A stretch of 64,000 nt of DNA from Catenuloplanes atrovinosus. GTDB taxonomy: Bacteria > Actinomycetota > Actinomycetes > Mycobacteriales > Micromonosporaceae. Of this stretch, positions 48,674 through 56,862 are shown piece by piece. Each line of letters begins with the position of its first letter. The stretch's first letter is position 1. Both the position numbers and the translations under genes were made by a program. The stretch lies in contig NZ_JAVDYB010000001.1 of assembly GCF_031458235.1 (NCBI RefSeq), positions 3,183,001 to 3,247,000 on the forward strand. Direction: 5' to 3'. The notes beneath the pieces are model-generated. The model did no database searches and was not told the DNA's origin. It saw only the letters and a program-made list of their open reading frames with translations.

Positions 48674-49651
48674 ATGTCCTCCACTCCACGCGTCTCCCGC
48701 CGTCTCCTGCTCGCCGGCGCGGCCGGTGTCGCCGCCGCCACGGGCCTCCCCCGGCACGCGACGGCCGCGCCGGCCACGGCGGACGGCTTCGCCTCCGTGC
48801 CCGCGCTCGGCCTGTCCGGCACCACCGGCGGCGCGGCCGGCCCGACCGTCACGGTCACCAACGCCACCGACCTCGCCCACTACGCGGGCCGCAACACGCC
48901 GTACACCATCCTGGTCGGCGGCCGGATCACGTTCGACGACATGGTCACGGTGGTGGCCGACAAGAGCATCATCGGCGTCGGCACCTCCGGCGTGATCGAC
49001 GGCGGCGGCCTCCAGCTGGGCTCGACCACCCGGCCCGGCAACAATGTGATCATCCGGAACCTGACGTTCGTCAACGCGTCGGACGACTCGATCAGCGTCA
49101 CGAACGCGGCCCACCACGTCTGGATCGACCACAACGACCTGTCCAACGGGTACGACGGGCTGCTCGACGTCAAGCGCGCGTCCGACTACGTCACGATCTC
49201 GTGGAACCACTTCCACGATCACAGCAAGACCACGCTGGTCGGGCACTCCGACACGTACACGGCAGACCGCGGGCACCTGCGTGTCACCTACCACCACAAC
49301 CTCTTCGAGGGTACGGCGCAGCGGCACCCGCGGGTGCGCTTCGGCGACCCGGTCCACGTCTACAACAACCACTTCCTGAACAACGAGCTGTACGGGGTGG
49401 CGTCCACCGAGGACGCGGGCGTGCTGGTCGAGTACAACTACTTCGAGAACGTGGCCCACCCGGCGTACGTCGGATACGACGAGAGCGGCCCCGGCCGGCT
49501 GGTCGAGCGGAACAACGTCTACGTGAACTCCGGCGCACCGCAGACCGCCGGCACCGTGACCGAGCCGCGCACGTACTACGCCTACTCCCCCGACCCGGCC
49601 GCGGCCATGCCGTCGCTGGTCCGCGCCGGCGTGGGCGTCGGCCGGATCTGA
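48674..49651 (+). CDS. Tat-secreted pectate lyase, PL1 family
   Basis: 325 residues from ATG 48674, with AAGGGA upstream. The Tat signal VSRRLLLAGAAGVAAATGLP is followed by a parallel beta-helix. Conserved PL1 elements are VIIRNLTFVNASDDSISV, HHVWIDHNDLSNGYDGLLDV, ISWNHFHDHSKTTLVG and RHPRVRFG, the last containing the catalytic Arg. It cleaves polygalacturonate extracellularly by beta-elimination with calcium. A perfect LacI-type operator precedes it, so pectin-derived induction is likely. Length is normal. Confidence 0.94.
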   Translation: MSSTPRVSRRLLLAGAAGVAAATGLPRHATAAPATADGFASVPALGLSGTTGGAAGPTVTVTNATDLAHYAGRNTPYTILVGGRITFDDMVTVVADKSIIGVGTSGVIDGGGLQLGSTTRPGNNVIIRNLTFVNASDDSISVTNAAHHVWIDHNDLSNGYDGLLDVKRASDYVTISWNHFHDHSKTTLVGHSDTYTADRGHLRVTYHHNLFEGTAQRHPRVRFGDPVHVYNNHFLNNELYGVASTEDAGVLVEYNYFENVAHPAYVGYDESGPGRLVERNNVYVNSGAPQTAGTVTEPRTYYAYSPDPAAAMPSLVRAGVGVGRI

Positions 49652-49652
49652 C

Positions 49653-50090
49653 TCATCTCGCGCCGTCGCGCAGCAGGTAGAGCCCGAGCCCGGCGGTGCG
49701 CGCGGCCGCGAACCAGGTCGGGAACTTCTCGTCCAGCAGCCACTCGACCTCCTCGGCGGCATCGTCGTCGCCGCCGGGGAGGAGCTCGTGGGAGTCGTGC
49801 ACGCGCTCGACGTCGAACGCGGTCAGCTCCGCGTCGATCCTGGAGGCGTGGGCCGGGTCCGCGTACATCGGGAAGGGCCACGGGTCCGCGTCGTCCGGCG
49901 AGTTCCACGGCGTCGACCACAGCTCCGCGAGCGCGGTCAGCCCCCAGGCGCGGAACGCCGGGGTCAGCTCGTGCCAGTGCCGGCCGGGCAGCGTCGCCTC
50001 GCCGACCGGCTCACCGAGACCCGCGGCGGCCTGCGGAAACGCGCCATCGACGACGTACGCGGTGAGATACTGCTCGGCCACGCCGGTCAT
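49653..50090 (-). CDS. Conserved hypothetical protein
   Basis: 145 residues, cytosolic by appearance. Features are VAEQYLTAYVVDGAFPQAA at the N terminus, a Trp-rich middle (WSTPWNSPDDADPWPFPMY), and a terminal EEVEWLLDEKFPTWFAAARTAGLGLYLL. No family is assigned. ATG 50090 overlaps the stop of the Acg-like gene (ATGA), so the two are co-translated. Its stop faces the pectate-lyase stop one base away, with no room for a separate terminator. Confidence 0.65.
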   Translation of the reverse strand: MTGVAEQYLTAYVVDGAFPQAAAGLGEPVGEATLPGRHWHELTPAFRAWGLTALAELWSTPWNSPDDADPWPFPMYADPAHASRIDAELTAFDVERVHDSHELLPGGDDDAAEEVEWLLDEKFPTWFAAARTAGLGLYLLRDGAR

Positions 50091-51067
50091 TCTGGCACGA
50101 CGCCGTACCGCCGTGGGGCGAGCAGGTCGGGAACCGGACGGCGTGGCGTCGCGGCCGGCGCCACCGTCGCCCGGCCGATCCGCAGCACCGCCTGGACGCG
50201 CCGCCCGCCGAACCGCGCGTTCACCCGCGCGCGCAGCTCGGGCACCTCGAGCGCCTGCTGGAGCGGCTGCGCGGACAGCCCGTACACCGCCGCGGTGAGC
50301 AGCACCCGCTGCAACGCCTGGCCGGCGTCGACCCAGGCGCGCGGACCGTCGTACGCGGTGGTCAGCACCGCCAGCGTGGGCGCGGCCTCGAACGGCACCG
50401 GCCGGCCGGCGCCGCACCACCGCCCGGGGATGCGCCGCCGCGCGTCCGGCGCGCCGAATGCGCTCTCCGGCACGCCGTCGAACCGGTCGCACGACCCGGT
50501 CCAGGCGGCCAGTTCGTCCCGGTAGGCGGCCGACGTGAGCAGCCGCTCCGACGCCGCGCGGCCGACCGTGAGCAGCCAGTCCCGGGTGAGCGGCGGGCAG
50601 ACGGACAGCTCCGCGCCCTCGATCGCGGCGGCGGCGAACAGCTCCCGCAGCGCCGCCCGCGACGGCGGCGCGTCCACGAACGGCGCCCGGCTGGTGCGCC
50701 GCGCGCCGACGGCGGCGCGCAGCCGCAGCACGCTCGGGCGGGGGCGGCTGTTCGCCGCGGGCACCACCGCGAGCACCACGCCCGGCGACGGCAGCACCCG
50801 GTGCAGCGGGACGCGGCCGTGCGCGCGGATCGCCAGGCGCAGGTTGAACGCGGCCGCGGCCACGCTCATCAGGAGCTGGCGGCCCGCCGGATCGATCACG
50901 CGCAGGCCCCGGTCGTGGTCGGCCAGCACCCGGATCCGGTTGCCGTCCACCGCGAACCGCCACGGCTGCGTGTTGTGCACGGACGGCGCCGCGATCGCGG
51001 CGGCCAGCCATCCGGGTGCCGCCGCCGGCATGTCCGATGTGGACGTACGTTCCATCGTCGCGGTCAT
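50087..51067 (-). CDS. Acg-type FMN-binding nitroreductase-like protein
   Basis: 326 residues from ATG 51067, with GGGAGG 7 nt upstream. LAAAIAAPSVHNTQPWRFAV (about 21-40) is the FMN-binding NTR opening. DAGQALQRVLLTAAVYGLSAQPLQQALE (about 248-275) is the second FMN and dimer region. These match the Acg (Rv2032) family, which binds but poorly reduces FMN and belongs to hypoxia/DosR regulons in mycobacteria. No DosR-type site was identified here. Confidence 0.87.
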   Translation of the reverse strand: MTATMERTSTSDMPAAAPGWLAAAIAAPSVHNTQPWRFAVDGNRIRVLADHDRGLRVIDPAGRQLLMSVAAAAFNLRLAIRAHGRVPLHRVLPSPGVVLAVVPAANSRPRPSVLRLRAAVGARRTSRAPFVDAPPSRAALRELFAAAAIEGAELSVCPPLTRDWLLTVGRAASERLLTSAAYRDELAAWTGSCDRFDGVPESAFGAPDARRRIPGRWCGAGRPVPFEAAPTLAVLTTAYDGPRAWVDAGQALQRVLLTAAVYGLSAQPLQQALEVPELRARVNARFGGRRVQAVLRIGRATVAPAATPRRPVPDLLAPRRYGVVPE

Positions 51068-51195
51068 GGTGCGCCTCCCTCGGTCACCCCCAGCCTCCGC
51101 CGGGACGCGGCGCGGGGCCAGGGGCGGAAGACCCGTCCGGACACGGCCGTGCCCGCGCGCGGCCGGCGAGGGCCGGGCGCGGGCGCCGGTCGCGA

Positions 51196-52152
51196 TCAGC
51201 GGCAGCCGGTCCACATGGCCGGCGCGTAGTCCGCGTACCCGTAGGCGGTGCCGTTGTCCGCCAGGTACTCGATGCCCATGGCGAAGGCCGGCTCCTCCGC
51301 CTGGATCAGCGTGCCGTCGCCGCGCACGATGACCGAGCCGAGGCCGGCCACGTGGCCGTCCGAGGTGACGGTCAGCGCGTATCCCAGCTCCGCGATCTCG
51401 ACGTCGGTGCCGTCGAGGTCCCAGCGCATGGTGACCGAGCGGTCCGTCCGGTTCTCCCAGCCGGTGACGTAGCCGCCGCGGATCGCGGTGCCGACCGACC
51501 CCTCGCCCAGCGAGGTGACCGTGCCGGTCTCCGGGTCCCAGACCAGCGCCGGCCCGGCGGAGGTCATGGTGCCGGCCTGCGCCAGCACCGTGCCGTCCTC
51601 GTCGATGTCGACCGCGTTGGTGACGTCGCCGTACGGCAGGATCTGCGGCTCGTCCGCGCCCGCGCGCCACACCAGCGTGTACTTCCCGTCGACGTCGTCC
51701 GGGTCGGTGGCGGTGCCGACGATGTCGCCGCGCTCGTTGGTGGCCACGGCCTGGACGCTCCAGCCGTCGTCCGGCACCGGCAGCGCCGAGACCCCGCCGT
51801 CCTGGCTCCAGGCGACCGGGCTGGACGTACCGTCCATGTTCAGGCCGTAGCCGACCGCGACGCCGGTCGAGTTGACGTCCGTCAGCCCGCCCTCGCCGAA
51901 CGGCAGGCTCGGCACGAACGGCACGCCGTCCTTCCAGATCACCGACTCCTGCCGGCCGTCGATGAACGCGTGCCCCACCGCGTACCGCCCGGTGACCTCG
52001 CCCTCCCGGACGAATCCGCGGGTGGCGCCGTCCGGCAGCGGCAGGAAGGTGAGGCCGCACCCGGTGGCCGGCGCCGCCGCGGCCGGGCTCGCGCTCAGCG
52101 CGACGGTGGCGAACACGACCGCGGACATGACCGTCTTCAGTGGACTGCGCAT
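51196..52152 (-). CDS. Secreted HAF-repeat beta-propeller-like protein
   Basis: 318 residues from ATG 52152, with GGGGAGA upstream. The signal peptide VMSAVVFATVALSASPAAAA is cleaved to begin ATGCGLTFLPLPDG. Repeats such as GRYAVGHAFIDGRQESVIWKD, GVAVGYGLNMDGTSSPVAWS and GDIVGTATDPDDVDGKYTLVW fit the extracellular HAF-repeat pattern. Two Cys (residue 32 region and the C-terminal WTGCR) may link the ends of the propeller. Role unknown. Confidence 0.75.
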   Translation of the reverse strand: MRSPLKTVMSAVVFATVALSASPAAAAPATGCGLTFLPLPDGATRGFVREGEVTGRYAVGHAFIDGRQESVIWKDGVPFVPSLPFGEGGLTDVNSTGVAVGYGLNMDGTSSPVAWSQDGGVSALPVPDDGWSVQAVATNERGDIVGTATDPDDVDGKYTLVWRAGADEPQILPYGDVTNAVDIDEDGTVLAQAGTMTSAGPALVWDPETGTVTSLGEGSVGTAIRGGYVTGWENRTDRSVTMRWDLDGTDVEIAELGYALTVTSDGHVAGLGSVIVRGDGTLIQAEEPAFAMGIEYLADNGTAYGYADYAPAMWTGCR

Positions 52153-52273
52153 CTTCGTCTCCCCGTTGGCCCGCGGCCGATCCCCGTGTGGCGGCCGCTC
52201 GACGTGGAGAACACGCCCGTGCCCCGCCATCGGTTGCGGCCGTTCCCGGGAAATCCGCCTACCATGTGTGGCT

Positions 52274-53152
52274 GTGGAGCACGCGGTCGATCCCGGGGTG
52301 AGCGCGCGCTGGCGGGTGACGCCCGGCCCGGTGCTCGGCGACCGGCCGGCCGGCACCTGGGCGGCGCGCCGCGACGGCGTCCCGCTGGTGGTCAAGTTCT
52401 TCGACGACGCCACGTACCCCGACTGGCGTTACCCGGTCCGGGTCGCGGACGCGCTGCACGCGCTCGGCTGGCCCACCCCGCGGCTCGCCGACGAGCCGAT
52501 CCCGGCCGCCACCGGCACCTGGGCGCTCTTCCACCACCTGCCCGGCCGGCCACGCCCCCGGCAGCAGCCCGGCGAGCGGCGACATCGCGGCCGGCTGCTG
52601 GCGGAACTGCACGCCTCCGCCGCCGCCACCGGCATCACCGTCCAGCGCAACGGCTTCGCCGACCCGGCCTCGGTGGTCAGCGATCCGGCCCTCGACCGCT
52701 GGCTGCGCGCGTACGAGCGGATCGACCCGTCGTCCGCCGTCCCGCTGCGCCGCTGCCGCGAGGCGGCCGTCGCCTGGTTCGCCGCGCACCCGCACCCGGA
52801 CGCGCCGCGCAGCGTCATCCACAGCGACTTCACCCCGTGGAACCTCCTCTTCGACGGCGACCGCCTCACCGGCCTGCTCGACTTCGAGGGCACCCACCTC
52901 ACGTTCCAGGTCGCCGACTTCGCCCTCTCCTGGCGCGGCTACCAGGACGACGTCCTGCTCGGCTACGACGAGGTCCGCCCCCTCTCCGACCTGGAGTGGC
53001 ACCTCATCCGCCCCTGCTACTGGGCGTGGATGTTCATCGATCTCACCTCCACCCCGCCCGGCCACTCCTCCGTCTCCTGGCAACTCGCCCATCTGCACAA
53101 ACACTCCCCCTTGCTGGACCGCAAAGCCGGCCCTGCACCCCGCTTCGCGTGA
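52274..53152 (+). CDS. Aminoglycoside-phosphotransferase-like kinase
   Basis: 292 residues from GTG 52274. An APH-fold kinase: the N lobe has VPLVVKFFDDATYPD with the ATP-binding Lys. The Brenner-type catalytic loop SVIHSDFTPWNLLFDGD (about 179-195) has H-x-D-x-x-x-x-N, and LTGLLDFEGTHLTFQVAD supplies the metal-binding Asp. In actinobacteria most such proteins phosphorylate small metabolites and need not confer resistance. The upstream sequence lacks a clear ribosome site. Confidence 0.85.
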   Translation: MEHAVDPGVSARWRVTPGPVLGDRPAGTWAARRDGVPLVVKFFDDATYPDWRYPVRVADALHALGWPTPRLADEPIPAATGTWALFHHLPGRPRPRQQPGERRHRGRLLAELHASAAATGITVQRNGFADPASVVSDPALDRWLRAYERIDPSSAVPLRRCREAAVAWFAAHPHPDAPRSVIHSDFTPWNLLFDGDRLTGLLDFEGTHLTFQVADFALSWRGYQDDVLLGYDEVRPLSDLEWHLIRPCYWAWMFIDLTSTPPGHSSVSWQLAHLHKHSPLLDRKAGPAPRFA

Positions 53153-53195
53153 CGCCCGGGGCACGTACGCGGGGCCGGCAGCAGGGTTCGTGATC

Positions 53196-53504
53196 ATGAA
53201 GCTGGAGACGGAGCGGCTCACGTTGCGGAGGTGGCGCGACGACGATCTCGGCGCGCTGGAGATGCCGGATCGGCGCCTGACCGGCATGGCGGCCGTGTGG
53301 AGCGGGGTCACCATCGACTGTGTCGATCCGGTGCGGGTGGCGCGGTTCTGGGCGGAGTTGCTCGGCCGGGAGGCCGGGCCGTCGCGGGACGGCTGGGTCT
53401 ATCTCGGCGAGCGCGGCGATCCGCAGCCGCGGCCGGCCCGCCGAACATCGGTGCGTTCGCCACGGGCGTGGGCGGCGTGGTGGCCGGGCGCGGCCCGGTC
53501 ATAA
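53196..53504 (+). pseudogene. Composite remnant: GNAT start joined to a VOC-domain fragment
   Basis: MKLETERLTLRRWRDDDLGAL (53196-53260, shown to 20 residues: LETERLTLRRWRDDDLGAL) is a classic GNAT N terminus. After a few residues it continues as VTIDCVDPVRVARFWAELLG with GWVYLGERGDPQP, the N-terminal half of an actinobacterial VOC (glyoxalase-like) protein. The frame then turns into Arg/Ala-rich filler and stops. Neither domain is complete. It looks like two decayed genes joined by deletion. Confidence 0.65.
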
Positions 53505-53510
53505 CAGCTT

Positions 53511-53660
53511 GGCCATATCGCCGGCCCACCCTCGCGCCTGACCAGGCACGAAATCGAGGCGACACACGCGGGTGCCCCGGACGGCCTTGTGCGCCGCCCC
53601 TCGATCGCGTATCCACGCATCTAGATCGCGCAATCGGTAGGGCGCCGCGGCGACGCGGAC
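53511..53660 (-). pseudogene. Possible excisionase-like HTH remnant
   Basis: On the reverse strand, APYRLRDLDAWIRDRG resembles the final recognition part of Xis/helix-turn-helix domains (YRxxDLDAWI), followed by an unassigned tail ending DMAKLL and a stop. No start or upstream HTH half is visible. Adjacent to the GNAT/VOC remnant, this suggests a decayed mobile-element scar. Weak evidence. Confidence 0.3.
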
Positions 53661-53674
53661 GAGAGGGGACGATC

Positions 53675-56542
53675 GTGCGCAGACACATCGATCACAGACC
53701 ACGGAGGGTGACGGCCGGTGCCGTCGCCCTCCTGCTTGGTACGAGCATGTTCGCGGTGCTGGAGCCCGCGCCGGCACCGGCACTGGCCGGGACGTCGATG
53801 CGCGACTCCGCGCCGCCCGGCGACGAACACGAGCACCGCAGCCTGGACCTGGACAACCGCGGCGGGGTGGCGACGCCGTCGGCGCGGCAGCGCGGCGCCG
53901 CACCGGACGCCCGGTTCAACGCGCTCGGCACGCCGCGTGCGGAGGGCCCCGGCGCGCTGGCCGAGGGCCTGCCGGCCGAGCCGGTCGCGGCCGCGCGCGC
54001 CTACCTCAAGGGCGAGCCGGCGTACGGGCTGGACGCCGCCGCGGTCGACGCGATGGACGTGCTGCTCCAGCGCCCGCTCGGCGACGCCACCGTGGTGACG
54101 CTGCGGCAGCGGTTCGGCGACCTGCCGGCCGGCTTCGACGGGCTGGCGACGCTGCTGGTCCGCGGCGGCACGGTGCTGCGCGTGACCAGCTCGCTGTCCC
54201 GCGACACCGCCGCGCCGGAGGCGGCGACCATCACCGCGGAGCAGGCCGTGGCGACCGCGCTGGCCGACGTGCGGCTTCCCGCGGACACGCCGGCCAGCGT
54301 GCAGACCGTGGCCGTGCCGACGCCGGCGGACGGGCCGCGCACCGCGTTCGCGGTGACCGCGACCGCGCTCCCGGCCGGCGGCATGCCGACCGCGGTGATG
54401 ACCTATGTGGACGCCCGCACCGGCGGCGTGCTGGTGCGCGAGGACCTGGTCGACGCGGACTCGGACAACCCCACGTGGGCGGTGTTCCCCTCCACGCCGA
54501 ACCAGCGCAACCAGCGCGCGCTGTGGTGCTTCGAGCCGAAGCCGGGCTGCTCCAGGACGGTGGCGACCGCGGACACCGGCGCGCCGTGGGACCTGGACCC
54601 GGCCACCGGCACGCCCTCGTTCACCACGCGCGGCAACTCGGCGAACAACGTGGTCAACTGGGGCGGCACCACCCCGGCGTTCCCGGCCGCGCCGCGCGAG
54701 GACCGCAACTACACGTACCCGTTCACCGACCAGTGGAACGAGTCGGGGTGCAACCCGGAGGTCTACACCTCCCCGCAGCGCAACGACGCGGACGCCGCGG
54801 TGGCGAACCTGTTCGCGATGCACAACCGGATGCACGACTGGTCGTACCACCTGGGCTTCACCGAGTCGGCCTGGAACATGCAGCTGGTCAACACGTCCGG
54901 CGCCGGGCTGGGCGACGACCCGGAGAACGGGCGGGCGCAGGCCGGCGCGCTGACCGGCTCGCGGAACAACGCGAACCAGGCGACGCCGCGCGACGGGCTG
55001 CCGCCGACCACCAACATGTACCTGTGGCAGCCGATCGCGGGCACGTCCTACCCGCCGTGCGTGGACGGCGACTACGACATGACCGTGATCGGGCACGAGT
55101 ACGGCCACGCGATCACCAACCGGATGATCGCCGGGCCGGACACCGGCATCGGATCGGTGCAGGGCGGCTCGATGGGTGAGTCCTGGAGCGACCTGCTCGC
55201 CATGGAGTACCTGTACGAGAACGGGCTCCGCGCGGCCGGCGACACGCCGTTCGTGACCGGCGCGTACGTCACCGGCAACGACGTCAACGGCATCCGCAAC
55301 TACGACTCCAGCCGCAGCCCGCTCAACTTCTCCGACGTGGCGTACGACATCGTCGGCCAGCAGGTGCACGCGGACGGCGAGATCTGGAGCGCCACCCAGG
55401 TCCGGCTGCGCAAGGCGTTCCTGGCCCGATACGGCGACGGCACGCCCGAGCTGCAGAAGCGCTGCGCCGAGGGCAAGGTCGACGCGTCCCGCTGCCCGGG
55501 CAACCGGCGCTGGATGCAGCTGATGTTCGACTCGTTCCTGCTCCAGGCCGGCAGCCAGTTCAGCATGCTGGAGATGCGCGACAACATGCTGGCCGCGGAC
55601 CTGGCCCGGTTCGGCGGCGCGAACCAAAAGCTGATGTGGGACGTGTTCGCGGAGTCCGGCATGGGCCGCGACGCCACCAGCGGCCCGTCCGACGCGCAGC
55701 CGGTGCCGAGCTTCGCCTCGCCGCACGCGCGGAACGCGACCGTGACGGTGAAGGCGTCCGGGCCGGTGCAGGTCTTCGCCGGCCACTACGAGGCCCGGGT
55801 CACGCCGATCGCGGATACCGATCCGGCCACGCCGCTGGGCGACACGTTCGAGGTGGTGCCGGGCGTCAAGCTCGACTTCGTGGCCGCCGGTGCCGGGTAC
55901 GGCCACCAGCGGCTGTCCGCCTCGTTCCGGCCCGGCCGCACCGAGACGCTGCGCGTCGACCTGAGGCAGAACCTGGCCTCGGCCGCGAGCGGCGCCACGG
56001 TGACCGGCCCCGGCGTCAACCTGGACAAGCTGATCGACGACACCGAGGGTACGAACTGGGCCTCGCTGACCGGCGTCCGCGGCCAGGCGCTCACCGTCGA
56101 CCTGGCGGGCGAGGACCGCCGCCTGGTCACCTCCGTGAACGTCAGCGCGCTGCTGCGGCCCGCGATCCTCACCGATGCCGACCCGGCGAACCCGCAGAAC
56201 CGGTTCTCGGCGCTGCGCTCGTTCGCGGTGTGGGCGTGCGACGCCACCCGGTCGGACTGCACCACGGACGCCGGTTTCCGCAAGGTCTACATCAGCCCGT
56301 CGGACGCGTTCCCGTCCCCGGACTTCCGGCCGAACGCGCCGTCGCTCAACCTCCGCACGTTCCGGATCCCGCCGACGCACGCCACCCACCTGCGCCTCGA
56401 GGTCCTGAACAGCCAGTGCACCGGCAACCCGCGGTACGCCGGTGAGCAGGACGACGACCCGGCCGCGGGCACGGACTGCGCCACGAACAGCCCGTTCCGC
56501 GATCAGGTCCGCGTCTCCGAATTCCAGGTCTACGGACGGTGA
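53675..56542 (+). CDS. Secreted M36-family (fungalysin) metalloprotease
   Basis: 955 residues from GTG 53675, with GAGAGGGG 6 nt upstream. A signal peptide (VTAGAVALLLGTSMFAVLEP) and an FTP/PepSY-type propeptide (about 40-260) precede the catalytic domain. Zinc ligands are HEYGH at 474-478 and Glu502 in GSMGESWSDLLAMEY. RNDADAAVANLFAMHNRMHDW is a family block. The last roughly 230 residues form a beta-rich extension with Cys pairs (FAVWACDATRSDCTT), possibly a carbohydrate- or cell-wall-binding module. It is an extracellular protease, followed by a hairpin terminator. Confidence 0.93.
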   Translation: MRRHIDHRPRRVTAGAVALLLGTSMFAVLEPAPAPALAGTSMRDSAPPGDEHEHRSLDLDNRGGVATPSARQRGAAPDARFNALGTPRAEGPGALAEGLPAEPVAAARAYLKGEPAYGLDAAAVDAMDVLLQRPLGDATVVTLRQRFGDLPAGFDGLATLLVRGGTVLRVTSSLSRDTAAPEAATITAEQAVATALADVRLPADTPASVQTVAVPTPADGPRTAFAVTATALPAGGMPTAVMTYVDARTGGVLVREDLVDADSDNPTWAVFPSTPNQRNQRALWCFEPKPGCSRTVATADTGAPWDLDPATGTPSFTTRGNSANNVVNWGGTTPAFPAAPREDRNYTYPFTDQWNESGCNPEVYTSPQRNDADAAVANLFAMHNRMHDWSYHLGFTESAWNMQLVNTSGAGLGDDPENGRAQAGALTGSRNNANQATPRDGLPPTTNMYLWQPIAGTSYPPCVDGDYDMTVIGHEYGHAITNRMIAGPDTGIGSVQGGSMGESWSDLLAMEYLYENGLRAAGDTPFVTGAYVTGNDVNGIRNYDSSRSPLNFSDVAYDIVGQQVHADGEIWSATQVRLRKAFLARYGDGTPELQKRCAEGKVDASRCPGNRRWMQLMFDSFLLQAGSQFSMLEMRDNMLAADLARFGGANQKLMWDVFAESGMGRDATSGPSDAQPVPSFASPHARNATVTVKASGPVQVFAGHYEARVTPIADTDPATPLGDTFEVVPGVKLDFVAAGAGYGHQRLSASFRPGRTETLRVDLRQNLASAASGATVTGPGVNLDKLIDDTEGTNWASLTGVRGQALTVDLAGEDRRLVTSVNVSALLRPAILTDADPANPQNRFSALRSFAVWACDATRSDCTTDAGFRKVYISPSDAFPSPDFRPNAPSLNLRTFRIPPTHATHLRLEVLNSQCTGNPRYAGEQDDDPAAGTDCATNSPFRDQVRVSEFQVYGR

Positions 56543-56548
56543 CCAATC

Positions 56549-56595
56549 CCCCCTCTCCCGGTTGCCCGGCCGGATGATCACGCCGGGAGAGGGGG
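56549..56595. terminator. Hairpin after the M36 protease gene
   Basis: A perfect 13-bp stem CCCCCTCTCCCGG (56549-56561) with CCGGGAGAGGGGG (56583-56595), flanked by AA and TT, around a 21-nt loop. It begins six bases after the stop codon. Confidence 0.75.
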
Positions 56596-56612
56596 TTCCA
56601 CCGTGCCGCGTG

Positions 56613-56777
56613 GATGACCGGCCTGGTCCGCCGGCGGCCGGCCGCGACCGGCGTACCCGTGATCGAGCTGCGCGGCCCGCACGAGACGGATGGCGCTGGC
56701 GGTCGCGGCCCGCGACGCGCTGCTGGACAAGGGCCGGCACCTGGCCGAGCCGGAGAAGCCCGGTGACGGGCGCTGAG
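56613..56777 (+). other. Short decayed-looking segment in a 320-bp gap
   Basis: The gap 56543-56862 has no intact gene. Short frames such as MTGLVRRRPAATGVPVIE and, in another frame, MALAVAARDALLDKGRHLAE look protein-like but are broken. They may be scraps of one gene interrupted by frameshift. No family could be assigned. Confidence 0.3.
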
Positions 56778-56862
56778 CGCACGTCGGACGGTCGGCAACG
56801 GATCGTCATTCGGTGCGCGCTAGGCTCTCGGACCTGCCGGTCGTCGGGCAAGGGAGCTGGAT

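Noticed and set aside
52274-53152. Aminoglycoside resistance kinase
   Set aside because: The APH fold alone is shared by many metabolic kinases in actinobacteria, and no resistance context is present.
53190-53504. Intact GNAT acetyltransferase or VOC protein
   Set aside because: Each domain is represented only by its first strands and the frame degenerates before the functional cores.
53621-56851. 1076-codon reverse frame opposite the M36 protease gene
   Set aside because: It mirrors the real gene, whose signal peptide, HEYGH motif and Cys pairs are convincing. The reverse product is low-complexity Arg/Gly/Val.
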